Numbered from the stretch's first letter, positions 27,497 to 37,266 are shown. The stretch: 64,000 bases of DNA from UBA2779 sp965232165 (GCA_965232165.1 CBDDOY010000002.1:1178001-1242000), one strand, 5' to 3'. The notes: generated by a model from the sequence alone, not told the origin. Program-made: numbers and translations.

Positions 27497-29627
27497 CCCA
27501 AGTTCACCAAAATACACCTGCTAAATATTTTTTTAACGACCAAGAAAACGAATTACTTCAAAAAAAGGCTTAAATATTTCCCAAAACCTCATAAATACCA
27601 TAGAATATTTAGGGATTCCGCTTTTTGGGGACCTCAAATCACCTCAAATCAAAATGTAGTGCCTAACACTTTATTTTTCGCTTGCCTCTTTTGTGGCTGT
27701 GGTGTATCTTAGTGGTATGTATATAAGATCAATAAAAGTTGCCAACGGTAAAACGAAAAAACAGTACACCTACCTCAATCTTGTAGAAAATATCCGCACT
27801 GATAAAGGCCCCCGACAGCGGATTATTCTCAACCTTGGGAAACTGGATATTGATTCTTCTCAATACAAAGCTCTGGCAAGAAGAATTGAAAATATTCTTT
27901 CAGGAAACAGAGAATTATTCGACTTGGATGAAGACATTGAGAAAATCGCACAGCAGGTATCAGACCGCATTTTCACCAAGCGGGCAAAAGACGCACAACT
28001 AAAAGCTCAAGCGCAAGCCAATTTTGTAGCGGTCGATGTTAACAGCCTTGAAACAAAGAAAGTCAGAAGCCTAGGCCCTGAGTACGTCTGTCATCAGCAA
28101 TGGAAAGAGTTGGAAATGGACAGAGTTCTAAGGAAATGCGGTGTGCCTAAGGGAACGATCCCCTTACTTGAAGCTCTAATCGTCGGTAGAATGATCAAAC
28201 CAGCCAGCGAGCGATTTACCAGGCAGTGGGCGGAAAAACATTCTGCTCTTTTTGAGCTGTGCGGCTTACCCCATTCGTCCTCCCTGAATGCGTACTACAG
28301 GGCTGCCGATGTTCTCTACCGCTGTAAGGACGAGCTGGAGAAGCATTTGGCTTGTAAAGAACAAGATTTATTCTCCCTCGACGAAAGCATTGTACTTTAC
28401 GATTTAACGAACACCTACTTTGAGGGTCAGTGCAAAAAGAACCCAAAGGCATCTTATGGTCGCTCGAAAGAAAAGCGCAGTGACTGCAAATTGGCTACCC
28501 TGGGGTTGGTTGTCGATGCGGATGGATTTCCCAAGTATAGCAAGTTCCATCCGGGGAACCAGTGCGAATCCAAGACTTTTCAGGCCACGATTTTAGATTT
28601 GGAAGCCAACGCGGGCCTAAAAGTCGGGGCAACTGTCGTAATGGATGCCGGGATTGCCACAAAAGAGAATATCGAATGGCTTAAAAAGCGAAAATGTACC
28701 TACCTTGTGGTTCACAGAGGGAAAAGTCCTTTGGAGCTTGAGCCATCGCAAGAGATGAATCTGGTCATGGAGGACAAGAAAACAGGTGCCAAGATTGAAG
28801 TATTCGGAAAAACAATCTCGGATGAGCATTGGGTTCTGGTAAAGAGCGAGCACAAACGTCTTAAAGAAGAGGCCATGGCTATGCGTACCGAAACCGTCCT
28901 CCTTGAAAGACTTCAATATCTTCGTGACGGATTAAACAAGAAAAACCGCATGAAACTGTATTCTTCGGTTCTTCAGAGCATTGGCAGGCTTAAGGAAAAA
29001 TATCCAAAGGCTGCAAAACTTTATGAAATATCAGTTATTCCTGGGGAGCCTGCCAAGCGGACAGGAAAGTTGAATGCGATTGACATTAAATGGGAGAAGA
29101 AAACTCAGACAGGAAACAGTGAAGGAACTTATACCCTTAGAACCAATCGAAAAGATTTGGATGACAAAAATATTTGGGAGCTCTATATAATGCTTGGCCG
29201 TATTGAAAACTCATTTAGAGACATGAAGTCTCATCTTGGCTTTCGGCCTAACTTTCATCAACTGGAGGAGAGAGTGCAGTCGCATATGTTTATATCAGTC
29301 CTTGCGTATCACCTGATGCATGCGACTGAATGTAAATTACGAAAAGGGGGAGATACACGGAGTTGGAAGACCATAAAAGAAGTTCTTTCTACCCACCAGA
29401 GGATAACCATAGAGTACATTTCCAAGACTGAAGAGGGAGTGCTGATGAATAATGAAGTGAGACTCGACTCCCGACAGGAACTAGAACATCAGAAGATTTA
29501 TGCGATGCTTGGGTTGTCGGGAAAGGCGTTGAACCGTCGGATGACGACTCACCAAATCCGTAGTGTAAATAAAAAATAGTAACTCCATTTATTATAAGGA
29601 ATTACGTTTTTTAGTGGTGAACTTGGG
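27497..29627 (+). mobile_element. IS-A copy 2 (2,131 bp, TSD TTAA)
   Basis: Intact element with the same 13-bp ends as copy 1, flanked by TTAA (27493-27496 and 29628-29631). It lies inside the methyltransferase gene. Confidence 0.96.
27693..29579 (+). CDS. IS1634-type DDE transposase of IS-A copy 2
   Basis: 628 residues, intact, GTG start. It differs from copy 1 at a few residues (for example PAKRTGKLNAID against PIKRTGKMNAID, and LEERVQ against LEKRVQ). It has the same catalytic core residues as described for 3457-5343. Confidence 0.93.
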   Translation: MAVVYLSGMYIRSIKVANGKTKKQYTYLNLVENIRTDKGPRQRIILNLGKLDIDSSQYKALARRIENILSGNRELFDLDEDIEKIAQQVSDRIFTKRAKDAQLKAQAQANFVAVDVNSLETKKVRSLGPEYVCHQQWKELEMDRVLRKCGVPKGTIPLLEALIVGRMIKPASERFTRQWAEKHSALFELCGLPHSSSLNAYYRAADVLYRCKDELEKHLACKEQDLFSLDESIVLYDLTNTYFEGQCKKNPKASYGRSKEKRSDCKLATLGLVVDADGFPKYSKFHPGNQCESKTFQATILDLEANAGLKVGATVVMDAGIATKENIEWLKKRKCTYLVVHRGKSPLELEPSQEMNLVMEDKKTGAKIEVFGKTISDEHWVLVKSEHKRLKEEAMAMRTETVLLERLQYLRDGLNKKNRMKLYSSVLQSIGRLKEKYPKAAKLYEISVIPGEPAKRTGKLNAIDIKWEKKTQTGNSEGTYTLRTNRKDLDDKNIWELYIMLGRIENSFRDMKSHLGFRPNFHQLEERVQSHMFISVLAYHLMHATECKLRKGGDTRSWKTIKEVLSTHQRITIEYISKTEEGVLMNNEVRLDSRQELEHQKIYAMLGLSGKALNRRMTTHQIRSVNKK

Positions 29628-30044
29628 TTAAACCCTAAGGCAAAAGAACGTGTAGGTTACCCCACACAGAAACCGTTGCTTCTTATAGAACAAATTATTA
29701 AGTTAGTCACAAATGAAGGCGATTTGGTCTTAGACCCATTTTGCGGCAGTGCTACAACCTGTGTGGCCGCTAAACTTCTCGGGCGGCAATATATTGGTAT
29801 TGACAAATCCAAAGAAGCTGTTGAATTATCCGCAAGCAGAATAAAAATGCCTGTTAAAACGGAATCAAGTCTTCTCAAAAAGGACCGCGACTCCTACCTC
29901 AATGCTGATTTATCAGCATTGAGTTTGTTAAACGGTGTTGAGCATAATCCTGTGCAGCGCAACAAGGGAATTGATGCTATTTTAGTTGAGCAATTTGAGA
30001 ACACTCCTGTCTTAGTGAGAGTCCAGAAAGAACATGAATCAATT

Positions 30045-31445
30045 GAGATATAATCAAAAGTTGTGGATGGGGTAAAAAAAGAGCAAATCCTTCTGTAAAA
30101 TAATTGGTAATAAAGCCAAACAGAAAGGAGATGCTCTATGGAAGAGTTTACAACAAACGGAAATGATTCGGAAGTGCTGAAAAGCGAAACAGAATCGGTT
30201 TTGGATCAGGTTTTGCGAGAGGGAGCCAGAAAGATGCTTATTCATGCCCTGGAGTTAGAAGTGGAAGACTACATCAATGCCCATAAACATGAGCGTGATC
30301 AGAATAATCAGCGCAAGGTTGTACGCAATGGTTACCACGCCCAACGAAAAATTGTGACAGGGGCTGGTCAAATGCAAATCAAGGTTCCAAGAGTGGATGA
30401 CAGGAAATTAAAGAGCAAGCGAGAGGATCGCTTCACCAGTGCCATACTGCCAACCTATATGCGCAGAACTCCCAGTATCGACAACCTTGTTCCGGCGCTG
30501 TACCTCAGCGGTGTGTCCACATCTGCTTTCCAGACAGCTCTTGCCTCGATTCTGGGTGAAGGTATTGCCGGACTGTCGGCGACGAACATAGTCCGCTTGA
30601 AAAGGTTCTGGGAAGATGAGTTTCTTCAGTGGGAGAAACGTGATTTGAAAGCTAAGGAATACGCCTACATCTGGGTGGACGGCATCTACTTCAATGTAAG
30701 GCTTGATGATCAAAGGAGCTGCATTCTTGTAATCATGGGAGCTGACAAGGATGGGAAGAAGGAACTTCTAGCCGTCAGTGACGGATACAGGGAAAGCTCA
30801 CAAAGCTGGAGGGAGATACTGCTCCAACTGAAAGCCCGGGGTCTCACCACCGCCCCCAGGCTGGCCATTGGGGATGGTGCGCTGGGTTTCTGGAATGCCC
30901 TGGATGAAATCTTTCCCGAAACAAAAAAACAGCGTTGCTGGGTGCACAAGACAGCGAATGTGTTAAACAAAATGCCCAGGAATATCCAGGGCAAGGCCAA
31001 GTCAATGATTCATGAAATGTATATGGCAGATACCGAGCAGAATGCTCTTAAAGCCTATGACTTATTCATTGATTCCTTTCAGGCTAAATACCCCAGGGCC
31101 ACCCAGTGTCTGGAAAAGGACAGGGAGAAGCTGTTCACGTTCTACAAATTTCCGGCGATGCACTGGACTCACATCAGGACGACCAACCCGATTGAGTCAA
31201 CCTTTGCTACTGTCCGCCTTAGAACGAAGAGAACCAGGGGCTGTGGTTCAAGGGCGGCAACATTAAGTATGGTTTGGAAGCTCTGCCTGGAGGCTGAAAA
31301 GAACTGGCGAAAGCTACGTGGATACAAGCTAATCCCCAGGGTTATTGAGGGTGTGTTTTGTAAAGATGGAGTCTTCAAGGAAGAGGCCGCGTGAAAAAAA
31401 TGAAGGATTTGAAATTTTCTCATCCACAACTATTGACAATAACTC
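30045..31445 (+). mobile_element. IS-B copy 1: IS256-type insertion sequence (1,401 bp, TSD GAATCAATT)
   Basis: The ends GAGATATAATCAAAAGTTGTGG and GAGTTATTGTCAATAGTTGTGG (complement of the right end) are imperfect inverted repeats of about 25 bp. A perfect 9-bp duplication GAATCAATT flanks it (30036-30044 and 31446-31454). It lies inside the methyltransferase gene. Two further full copies of identical length are at 42976-44376 and 45408-46808. Confidence 0.96.
30138..31394 (+). CDS. IS256-family (mutator-type) transposase of IS-B copy 1
   Basis: 418 residues with GGAG before ATG 30138. The mutator pattern is visible: GAGQMQIKVPRVDDRK near 71, first Asp in AYIWVDGIYFNVRLDD near 177, second Asp in LAIGDGALGFWNAL near 244, and the Glu of TTNPIESTFATVRLRTKRTRG near 353. 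The gene is complete and probably active. Confidence 0.95.
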   Translation: MEEFTTNGNDSEVLKSETESVLDQVLREGARKMLIHALELEVEDYINAHKHERDQNNQRKVVRNGYHAQRKIVTGAGQMQIKVPRVDDRKLKSKREDRFTSAILPTYMRRTPSIDNLVPALYLSGVSTSAFQTALASILGEGIAGLSATNIVRLKRFWEDEFLQWEKRDLKAKEYAYIWVDGIYFNVRLDDQRSCILVIMGADKDGKKELLAVSDGYRESSQSWREILLQLKARGLTTAPRLAIGDGALGFWNALDEIFPETKKQRCWVHKTANVLNKMPRNIQGKAKSMIHEMYMADTEQNALKAYDLFIDSFQAKYPRATQCLEKDREKLFTFYKFPAMHWTHIRTTNPIESTFATVRLRTKRTRGCGSRAATLSMVWKLCLEAEKNWRKLRGYKLIPRVIEGVFCKDGVFKEEAA

Positions 31446-31653
31446 GAATCAATTGAGGAAGCAGCTTTCTTGCTTGCTAAAGCTATGAAGATAAAAAAAT
31501 CAAAAAAGTCATTCTTGATTCAAACTCATCTTAATAGTAATTCATTCACAAGCATACCCAGTTACGAAGGTATGATTCTCTTAGAGTCTCCAGTTTTGCA
31601 GATTAAACGAAACGAGGTGCTGCACACGGACAATTTTTCCGCTGCGCCCCGAA

Positions 31654-32067
31654 TTGCCGGTGAGCTTGTTCGTGATGTGTAATCATATCTTCCCCTTTTC
31701 GTTGAATAAGAGCGGAATAACGAATTCTAAGCTGAATTCTATAGTCAATAAAGTGACAGTTTCAAAGTCTACGAATAGAGAAATTGGAAATACCAATCCA
31801 GATAAGTACCTCGTAGATTTGGCGAAAGTATTTCTAGAACAAGGCAGCACCGGCGATTTGGATCGTCGTTTTGGAAACTGTATTATTCCGTACTCGTCGA
31901 CGGATAAGGACTTCAAGGAGAAATTATCGAAGGAACGCTTCGACAATTTTTTGAAAGATCGCGCAGGGTTGTTGATCTCACGGATAAGAGAAGTTGTCGG
32001 CGAATCTTGGCAAGCTCCAGCGGAAGGCGAAGTTAATCTAGAAGACGATAAATTTATAACAACGTAA
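31654..32067 (+). pseudogene. Possible GmrSD-type (DUF1524) nuclease C-terminal fragment
   Basis: The open frame contains CNHIFPFSL (a His-x-hydrophobic-Pro motif like the DUF1524 nuclease) followed by LNSIVNKVTVSKSTNREIG and an acidic helical tail. This arrangement matches the end of GmrSD/DUF262-DUF1524 type IV restriction proteins as I remember them. The large N-terminal part is absent and no ribosome-binding site precedes the frame, so I treat it as a remnant. It overlaps the methyltransferase 3' end. Confidence 0.4.
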
Positions 32068-32517
32068 ATATCAAAAATAGGGATAGCAGCTAAGGTGAGT
32101 ATCATTGCCACGTTAATACTTCCTCTAATTCCAAGTACTGCGATATCTCAAACGGAATAGCCAGATCAGAACTGGACTGCTCCAGTCCCAGAGCCAGATG
32201 CCGCTTACCGTTATCATCTTCTTAAAACCACGAACCTTTGGACATTCATTCTCTTAGACACCCCAAATAGCCCGGTCGGAATTTTTCCGGCAGCAGAAGC
32301 CTCGTTTGTCTCGGAGTTCCCAATAAACTCAATGTTTTCAGTGATAGGGGATATCGGTTATTCCTTTTCAATGATAGGTTCAAGGAGCAACTTCTCTGCG
32401 CAATATAAATGGCATAAGATTTCACTCGAAGCGGTACGGGTTCAGGACATAGGTAACAGATTTCAAGGTTCAGAAGAGGCATCACTCCCCACTTTTTGTG
32501 GAGGTAAGTTTTTCTGA
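32068..32517 (+). pseudogene. Remnant of a secreted protein
   Basis: One frame reads KIGIAAKVSIIATLILPLIP, a plausible signal peptide. An in-frame TAG (32158-32160) follows, then PDQNWTAPVPEPDAAYRYHL and onward to about 32465, where it meets an IS481 fragment. There is no start codon (ATA at 32068). No family is recognised; the composition suggests a secreted or outer-membrane protein. Confidence 0.4.
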
Positions 32518-32519
32518 TT

Positions 32520-32995
32520 GAAAGGCTTGAAACCATAGGTTTCTCTGTCGATCAATCCCAGCTCAGTATAATCAAAATAGATCGGGAAGAACGATTCATC
32601 AAGATCTGTGATTCCAATTGTTTCCCCCGCAAGAGCCGTACTGATATAAATACTGCTGCGATCCAGTTTCAGATAGCCCGAACGCGAGAGTTTCCGTACC
32701 CTGTAAAATAACGGATACCCGATTTTAAGTTTTTTCAGATGTATACACTCTTTCTGACTTCTGGTATACATCTCCCGGACATTTCATACCCAGCTTCTCA
32801 TGAGGTCTGACCGTGTTGAACTCATGCCGCCATAAATCAGGCGCTTTCTGAATTTCCAAAGCGTCTGATTTAATTTGCTTCTGGATATCGGCTTCGATAT
32901 CCCGGTGCATTCTTTCGTGTCCTCCATTCTGAGACGGCCTGCCCGGATCGATTCACTCCAGGCTGATTCCCGCAGATTGCTTTTTTGTATTTTTT
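32520..32995 (-). pseudogene. IS481-type transposase C-terminal fragment
   Basis: On the - strand the frame contains GGHERMHRDIEADIQKQIKS, then FNTVRPHEKLGMKCPGDVYQ (the RPHEAL-type motif of IS481/IS3 integrases), and after a frameshift KIGYPLFYRVRKLSRSGYLK. The catalytic Asp residues upstream are missing, and no element ends are seen. It is an old remnant. Confidence 0.75.
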
Positions 32996-33024
32996 CATCT
33001 GCGCAATCTGTGGACTATTCGAGT

Positions 33025-33084
33025 AAAATACGAGCGGTTGCGTGCGCCGCTCGTAAAACACAAGCGATTGCGTGTGCCGCTCGT
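33025..33084 (+). repeat. 30-bp tandem duplication with internal dyads
   Basis: Two adjacent 30-bp units (33025-33054 and 33055-33084) share 26 of 30 bases. Each unit contains a hairpin (ACGAGCGG ... CCGCTCGT in unit 1), and the outer arms AAAATACGAGCGG and CCGCTCGTATTTT could form a larger stem. It lies just past the stop of the AlbA_2 pseudogene, so it could serve as a 3' stabiliser or terminator. Confidence 0.8.
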
Positions 33085-33091
33085 ATTTTCG

Positions 33092-34759
33092 CTATTTTTG
33101 CTCATAACGCGTTCTCCTTCCCTGCCCAGCAGACATTATCAGGTTGTTCTTTTCCATCCGTTTAAGCAAACGCGTGGCCTGATAAAGGCTGATGCGGCAT
33201 AAATCAGCGGCATCCGCTCTCTTAATATCGCCATGGGTGGCAATGTATTTCAGTACCATTTGTTCCTGCTGGATGGGTGCGAAGCCTGTCTGGCGGACAT
33301 ACTCGGCTTGTTGGCCGACCTTCTGATACATGCGGACACTCAGTGTGTACGTTCGCCCGCGACCGGTACTGTGCGGCTCCAAAAAGCCGGTTTCGACCAG
33401 CTTCTCCAGCATTGCCCGGACATTGGCCTCCGTTTTTTGTACCGATGGGGCAAGGTCTGCGGTCGTCAAGCGATGTTGTTCACGCAAGCGGGAAAGGATG
33501 ATGAGGGAGTCAATGGGCATGTTCCCCTGTTTGTCCTCTTGCTCAACCACCATCTTGAAAAAATCAAGGTCAGCAGCCGTATTTGCCATTTGGACCGAAA
33601 CGGCGGACCCGTTCGACATGGAATAATCGGGAGCAGGTCTACCGTAACGCAGCATATCCTCAAAAATGCGGTCGATTCCGCGGGCCGGTACGTTCGGCCA
33701 GCTCAATGCGTTTGATAATGTCAGCTAGAAGCGGATTTCGAGAACGGGGATATGCAACCAACAAGTTGTCCAATGTAATCCCCTCGACAAAGCCGCCGGG
33801 GTTGGATATGCTAAGACCATCATCTCTGATTTGTAAATGTACGGCTCCTAATTGGCCGAAATCACGATGAACCAGGGCGTTGACAAAGGCCTCTCGAAAA
33901 GAACGCCGATCATAATTCGGGACTGGCACACGGAAAAGCCCGATCTGAATCTCCTCTTCTTCCACCCTCGCTTTAAAAAGAACTTCAATTTCATCAAAGG
34001 TCTCAAGAAGGGGCTTATGATAAAACTCATTCACTTTGACGTCAGTGCCTTGAAGAACCTGAAATGCGACTTCATAAGTGGGAAGATGCTGCCGCAGAAG
34101 ATATTCCGTTCCGAGTAACAGAAGACCGGCAGTGGTTGGTTTTTTGACACCATTAACCTCACGGCACAGCCCCAATGCGCCGTCCAGCTCTTCATCAGCC
34201 AAAGGGAGTAGTGACTGTTCTCCACCGTATTTCTTGATCGCGTTTCGAATACGCTGCCGTTGAAGGGGATCTAATTGTGTCACTAGAACACTTTCAACAA
34301 TCATGGCCGATGGGTCGACATGTCCTGAAGATGACAGACGCGAAAGAAATTCATGCGGGTAAAACGGCGCAGTTTCCGGCTTGCCGTCGATCTTCATTCT
34401 TCACCGGACCAACAAGCCATCGGAGGCCGATACCAAATTTCTGGATTTGGGAACGGTAATCCGGGCAACAGATTTACCCGGCAACTCATATCGTTCCACT
34501 TGGGTCGAGACAGGAGGTTTTGTTTTATTGGCAATAAGTGAAGGAATGCCGGAAACATTGTTATGATCCTTATGAAGTCCTGTTATCCTTCCGTCATCCT
34601 CGACGCCAAGCAGCAGGTCCCCGCCATCTGTGTTGGCCAAGGAAACCACTGCAACTACCAAATCCCGATCTGGCAGACATTTAAATCGCTCTTGAACTCC
34701 ATCGTCAGGCTTTCGCCTCGTCTGATCAATGCATTTATTTCGTGTTCATTCGTGTCCAT
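33092..34759 (-). pseudogene. AlbA_2 (Schlafen-like) ATP-binding protein, decayed
   Basis: The start ATG at 34759 (MDTNEHEINALIRRGESLT) is 6 bases after the 56-codon gene upstream. The AlbA_2 domain (LANTDGGDLLLGVEDDGRI) is followed by a GHKL-ATPase-like part (FREAFVNALVHRDF, LSISNPGGFVEG) and two winged-helix segments at the C-terminus. Three lesions break it: a lost base in an A-run near 34677, an in-frame TGA at 34401-34403 (in a run of Arg codons), and one extra C near 33685. Reading through them gives about 555 residues. AlbA_2 proteins act in gene control or in defence as RNA-directed factors. The intact relative at 51926-53134 shares domain order, not close sequence. Confidence 0.85.
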
Positions 34760-34765
34760 TCGTGG

Positions 34766-34936
34766 TTAACCTTTCATTACGATGCGAGCTTTTGCAGGGT
34801 CCTTGCCTTCGGTCAGTTGGTCAATGTCGTCATCTGTTTGTCTCACTCTGGTCACGGGCCAGGAATCGCTGGTTTCAAGTCCTTCGTCAGCAAATAAATT
34901 TGGCTGTTCTTTTTCATTTATACAAATCTCCGTCAT
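34766..34936 (-). CDS. 56-aa protein ending in a DUF6079-like tail
   Basis: ATG 34936 is preceded by AAAGGA. The last 20 residues (DDDIDQLTEGKDPAKARIVM, then KG) resemble the extreme C-terminus of the larger protein at 53131-54135 (YVDERIKGKAPQEVRIVM) and, from memory, of DUF6079 proteins. The first 30 residues match nothing I know. It is probably the surviving tail of a large DUF6079-type gene joined to a new start by deletion. It lies directly upstream of an AlbA_2 gene, as does the larger version. Confidence 0.55.
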   Translation of the reverse strand: MTEICINEKEQPNLFADEGLETSDSWPVTRVRQTDDDIDQLTEGKDPAKARIVMKG

Positions 34937-34982
34937 TATCCTTTGTTTTTAACTCCCTGACCAAAGATACCTGACTGGAGAC

Positions 34983-35161
34983 TCAGGTACCTGATAAACC
35001 CTTTACGAGGTTTCCGATCTCGGTCGTCATCTTGTAAAGGGAATCGAAAAGGGTTTTGGCGCTCAGTCCTGCATCAAGCGCCACATCACCTGATGCACAT
35101 TTGGCGATGATCAAAAAACGTCGAAACTCAACATCACCGCCCCGCTTAGAGCCTTCGGCGA
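34983..35161 (-). pseudogene. Four-helix-bundle protein, C-terminal piece
   Basis: It encodes the second half of an S23/avd-like four-helix-bundle protein: GSKRGGDVEFRRFLIIAKCA and onward to LYKMTTEIGNLVKGLSGT. Its 5' end is cut at TTCGGCGA (35154-35161) by IS-C copy 1. The N-terminal half, ending in the same 8 bases, lies 15.6 kb away at 50724-50888. Family members usually carry about six more residues after the GDV position, so this copy may also have a small internal deletion. Confidence 0.85.
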
Positions 35162-36580
35162 GATAGTGTCCAGTATAGTTCGCAATTTTCTTTCAAGAAG
35201 CCATCGAATTCTTCCATCAGGCAGCCTGTTCCAATTTAAGTCTTTGTTCATCTATCGCTTTTTCACTAATATACCGTTTCCCAGAAGCCCAGTCTTCAGA
35301 GTATTCTATCAAATAGCAACAGATTAATCTGAGATATGATTCAATACTGGGAAATATTCCAACGACCCGGGACCTCCGGCGGATTTCTCGATTCAGCCGC
35401 TCTAATTGATTGGCTGATGATGTCTTTCTACTGTCTATTTCCGAGAATTCAAAGAATTGGACAGAGTCTTCAAGTCCCTCCTCCAGGCAGTTCATCGATT
35501 TGGGAAACTGCTCCTCGAATTCGTCTATAATTCTATTGGCATATTCACGGGCTGAATGTGAATCCGGCTGATTCCATATCTGTTTAATGCGGCCTGCCAG
35601 ATACTTCTTATCACGAGCCGGTACATGGGAGAGGATATTCCTCATGAAATGGATCTTGCACCGCTGCCGGGAACATCCGATGAGTTCTTTACGAATAGCT
35701 TCCTGAAGACCAGGATGAGCATCAGAGACGCATAACCAGGCTTTCCTGAATCCTCTCGCCTTTAGAGACCTGAACAGCCCGGCATAAGTAGATTCAGCTT
35801 CTTCCGGCATAGGTTCTACTGCAAGGATATCTTTATGTCCTTGTGAATTAACACCGGAAACGACCATGACTGCCATATTCCGAACTCTCCCGGTTTCGCG
35901 TATCTTTTCATACAGTGCGTCTACCCAGATGACAGGGTATTCGGAATCGAGTGTACGGCAGCGGAATTCATCCGCCTGTTCATCAGGCCCTCTGTTAATT
36001 TCGGATACCTGACTGGCTGATATATTTTCGATCCCCGGACTCATGGCGAGCTTTTCAATCTTCCTGGTCGAAACCCCGTTGATGAACGCTTCTTGAACTG
36101 CCTGAATCAGAGCCCCGTTTTGTTTTTCCTGAATGCCCCCCTCCAGACGGGTTGATGAACGCTTCTTGAACTGCCTGAATCAGAGCCTGTCCGGATCTCT
36201 TCTTTTCAGTGACAAAGAAAGGAATATACCCGCCTTTTCTCAGCTTAGGGACCAGTAAATACAACGTTCCTAACCGGGTATCGAAACGGCGAGGTCTAAT
36301 CCTTAAGAAATGTGTGGTCCTTCCTGTTGAATGAGAACCCTTTTTTGCACGGACTTTGTTCGCCGCTTCGATTTCCATAAGCTTCTCCGGCAGCCATTTC
36401 AATAAACTGAAAAGGGGATCCGGTTCCGTAATGAATTGGAGCAGCATGTTTTCCAGATTCCCATTATCATTTTTCTTAGCCATCGTCTTCCTCCTTGTGG
36501 TTTTGATGGTTTGATACCATTCTGGAGAATTCGATGGCTTCTTTCAATTATGTAAATTGCGAACTTGATTGTACGTTATC
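35162..36580 (-). mobile_element. IS-C copy 1: IS256-type element, defective (1,419 bp)
   Basis: The ends are GATAGTGTCCAGTATAGTTCGC and GATAACGTACAATCAAGTTCGC (complement of the right end). The left flank is TTCGGCGA and the right flank ATCTGCAT, so it has no matching duplication of its own. It is 73 bases longer than copy 2 because of a 37-base direct duplication plus 36 bases of unrelated filler near 36110-36182. Confidence 0.93.
35217..36483 (-). pseudogene. IS256-family transposase of IS-C copy 1, disrupted
   Basis: Same protein as the intact 397-residue enzyme at 38444-39637. The frame is broken near 36050-36120 by the 73-base insertion, giving a 142-codon N-terminal part and a 275-codon C-terminal part. 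The C-terminal part retains two Asp motifs (PVIWVDALYEKI and LCVSDAHPGLQEA). Confidence 0.9.
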
Positions 36581-36657
36581 ATCTGCATCAATGGTAAAGG
36601 GGTATTGTTTCATAACCGTGAGTATAGGGAACCCGGGGCATCGAAAAGGGGTATGAC

Positions 36658-37233
36658 TTGTTGAAAAGAATTCAATCGGGATTAACTGAGAGGTTTTCCA
36701 GTATATGGGTGCTTCTCTCGGATACCGATAATTTTGTGTCCCGTTCGGGTCTTACGAAGCATTATGATAGAACACTTAGAGAATGGCGTAGGGCCATCCA
36801 GGAGAACCGCAAGAATCCTGAGAGGATTCAGCATATTAGAAATGAAATCGTATCTTTTCGCCGTGCCCGGCGCAGCGAGGGATGGGAATTGCGCCTGGGT
36901 TCACTTGATATTCATCTCAAGGGTTTTCGCAGCGATGATGCGCTGGCCTTGGGTTTTCGCCGCATGGTTCTGATGGCAGGAGATAGCGGAGTGATCCGGT
37001 ACGTTGTAGGTTCGGCCAACCACATAGAACTCGGCCAGGAACTCGAACAGCAGATAAGACGGCATCCTCTCCCGGAAAACGGATATACCCATTACCTCTG
37101 GTACAGACGCATCGCCGGCGCAATTGAGCTGGCCGGTGCGGATTCACAGCCGCGTGATTCACACGAACGCTTAAAACACTATATCGACAGGCATAAATCT
37201 TCCCTGGTTAAGGCAATGTACAAGCTCGTATGA
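36658..37233 (+). CDS. Hypothetical protein (191 aa)
   Basis: Soluble protein of about 191 residues from a TTG at 36658; the frame is open upstream nearly to IS-C copy 1, so the N-terminus is uncertain and may be truncated. Basic, with an N-terminal helical half rich in Arg (REWRRAIQENRKNPERI) and a mixed C-terminal half (SGVIRYVVGSANHIELGQEL). No membrane segment or signal peptide. I recognise no family. It lies inside the island but has ordinary coding quality and an intergenic family-E repeat behind it, so this segment looks like displaced chromosome. Confidence 0.6.
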   Translation: MLKRIQSGLTERFSSIWVLLSDTDNFVSRSGLTKHYDRTLREWRRAIQENRKNPERIQHIRNEIVSFRRARRSEGWELRLGSLDIHLKGFRSDDALALGFRRMVLMAGDSGVIRYVVGSANHIELGQELEQQIRRHPLPENGYTHYLWYRRIAGAIELAGADSQPRDSHERLKHYIDRHKSSLVKAMYKLV

Positions 37234-37266
37234 CGGGCATCCTAGATGTTTGTCCTCAGCAGATTA

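Larger units (their letters stand above)
26896..31682 (+). pseudogene. Beta-class DNA methyltransferase, interrupted twice (IS-A and IS-B)
   Basis: Three exon-like pieces: 26896-27496, 29632-30044 and 31455-31682. Removing IS-A copy 2 with one TTAA and IS-B copy 1 with one GAATCAATT joins them into 1,242 bases, exactly 413 codons plus stop, with no frameshift. Piece one has motif IV as LDPPFF (residues 27-32). Piece two begins LNPKAKERVGYPTQKPLLLI (motif X) and contains motif I DPFCGSATT and YIGIDKS. This is the beta-class order of N6-adenine/N4-cytosine methyltransferases. The GTG start overlaps the restriction enzyme remnant. Both insertions look recent, since the pieces are otherwise undamaged. 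The 31455-31682 tail has no recognised motif. Confidence 0.85.

Noticed and set aside
33024..33084. Short spaced repeats considered as a CRISPR array.
   Set aside because: Only two units, directly adjacent without spacers, and no cas genes nearby.
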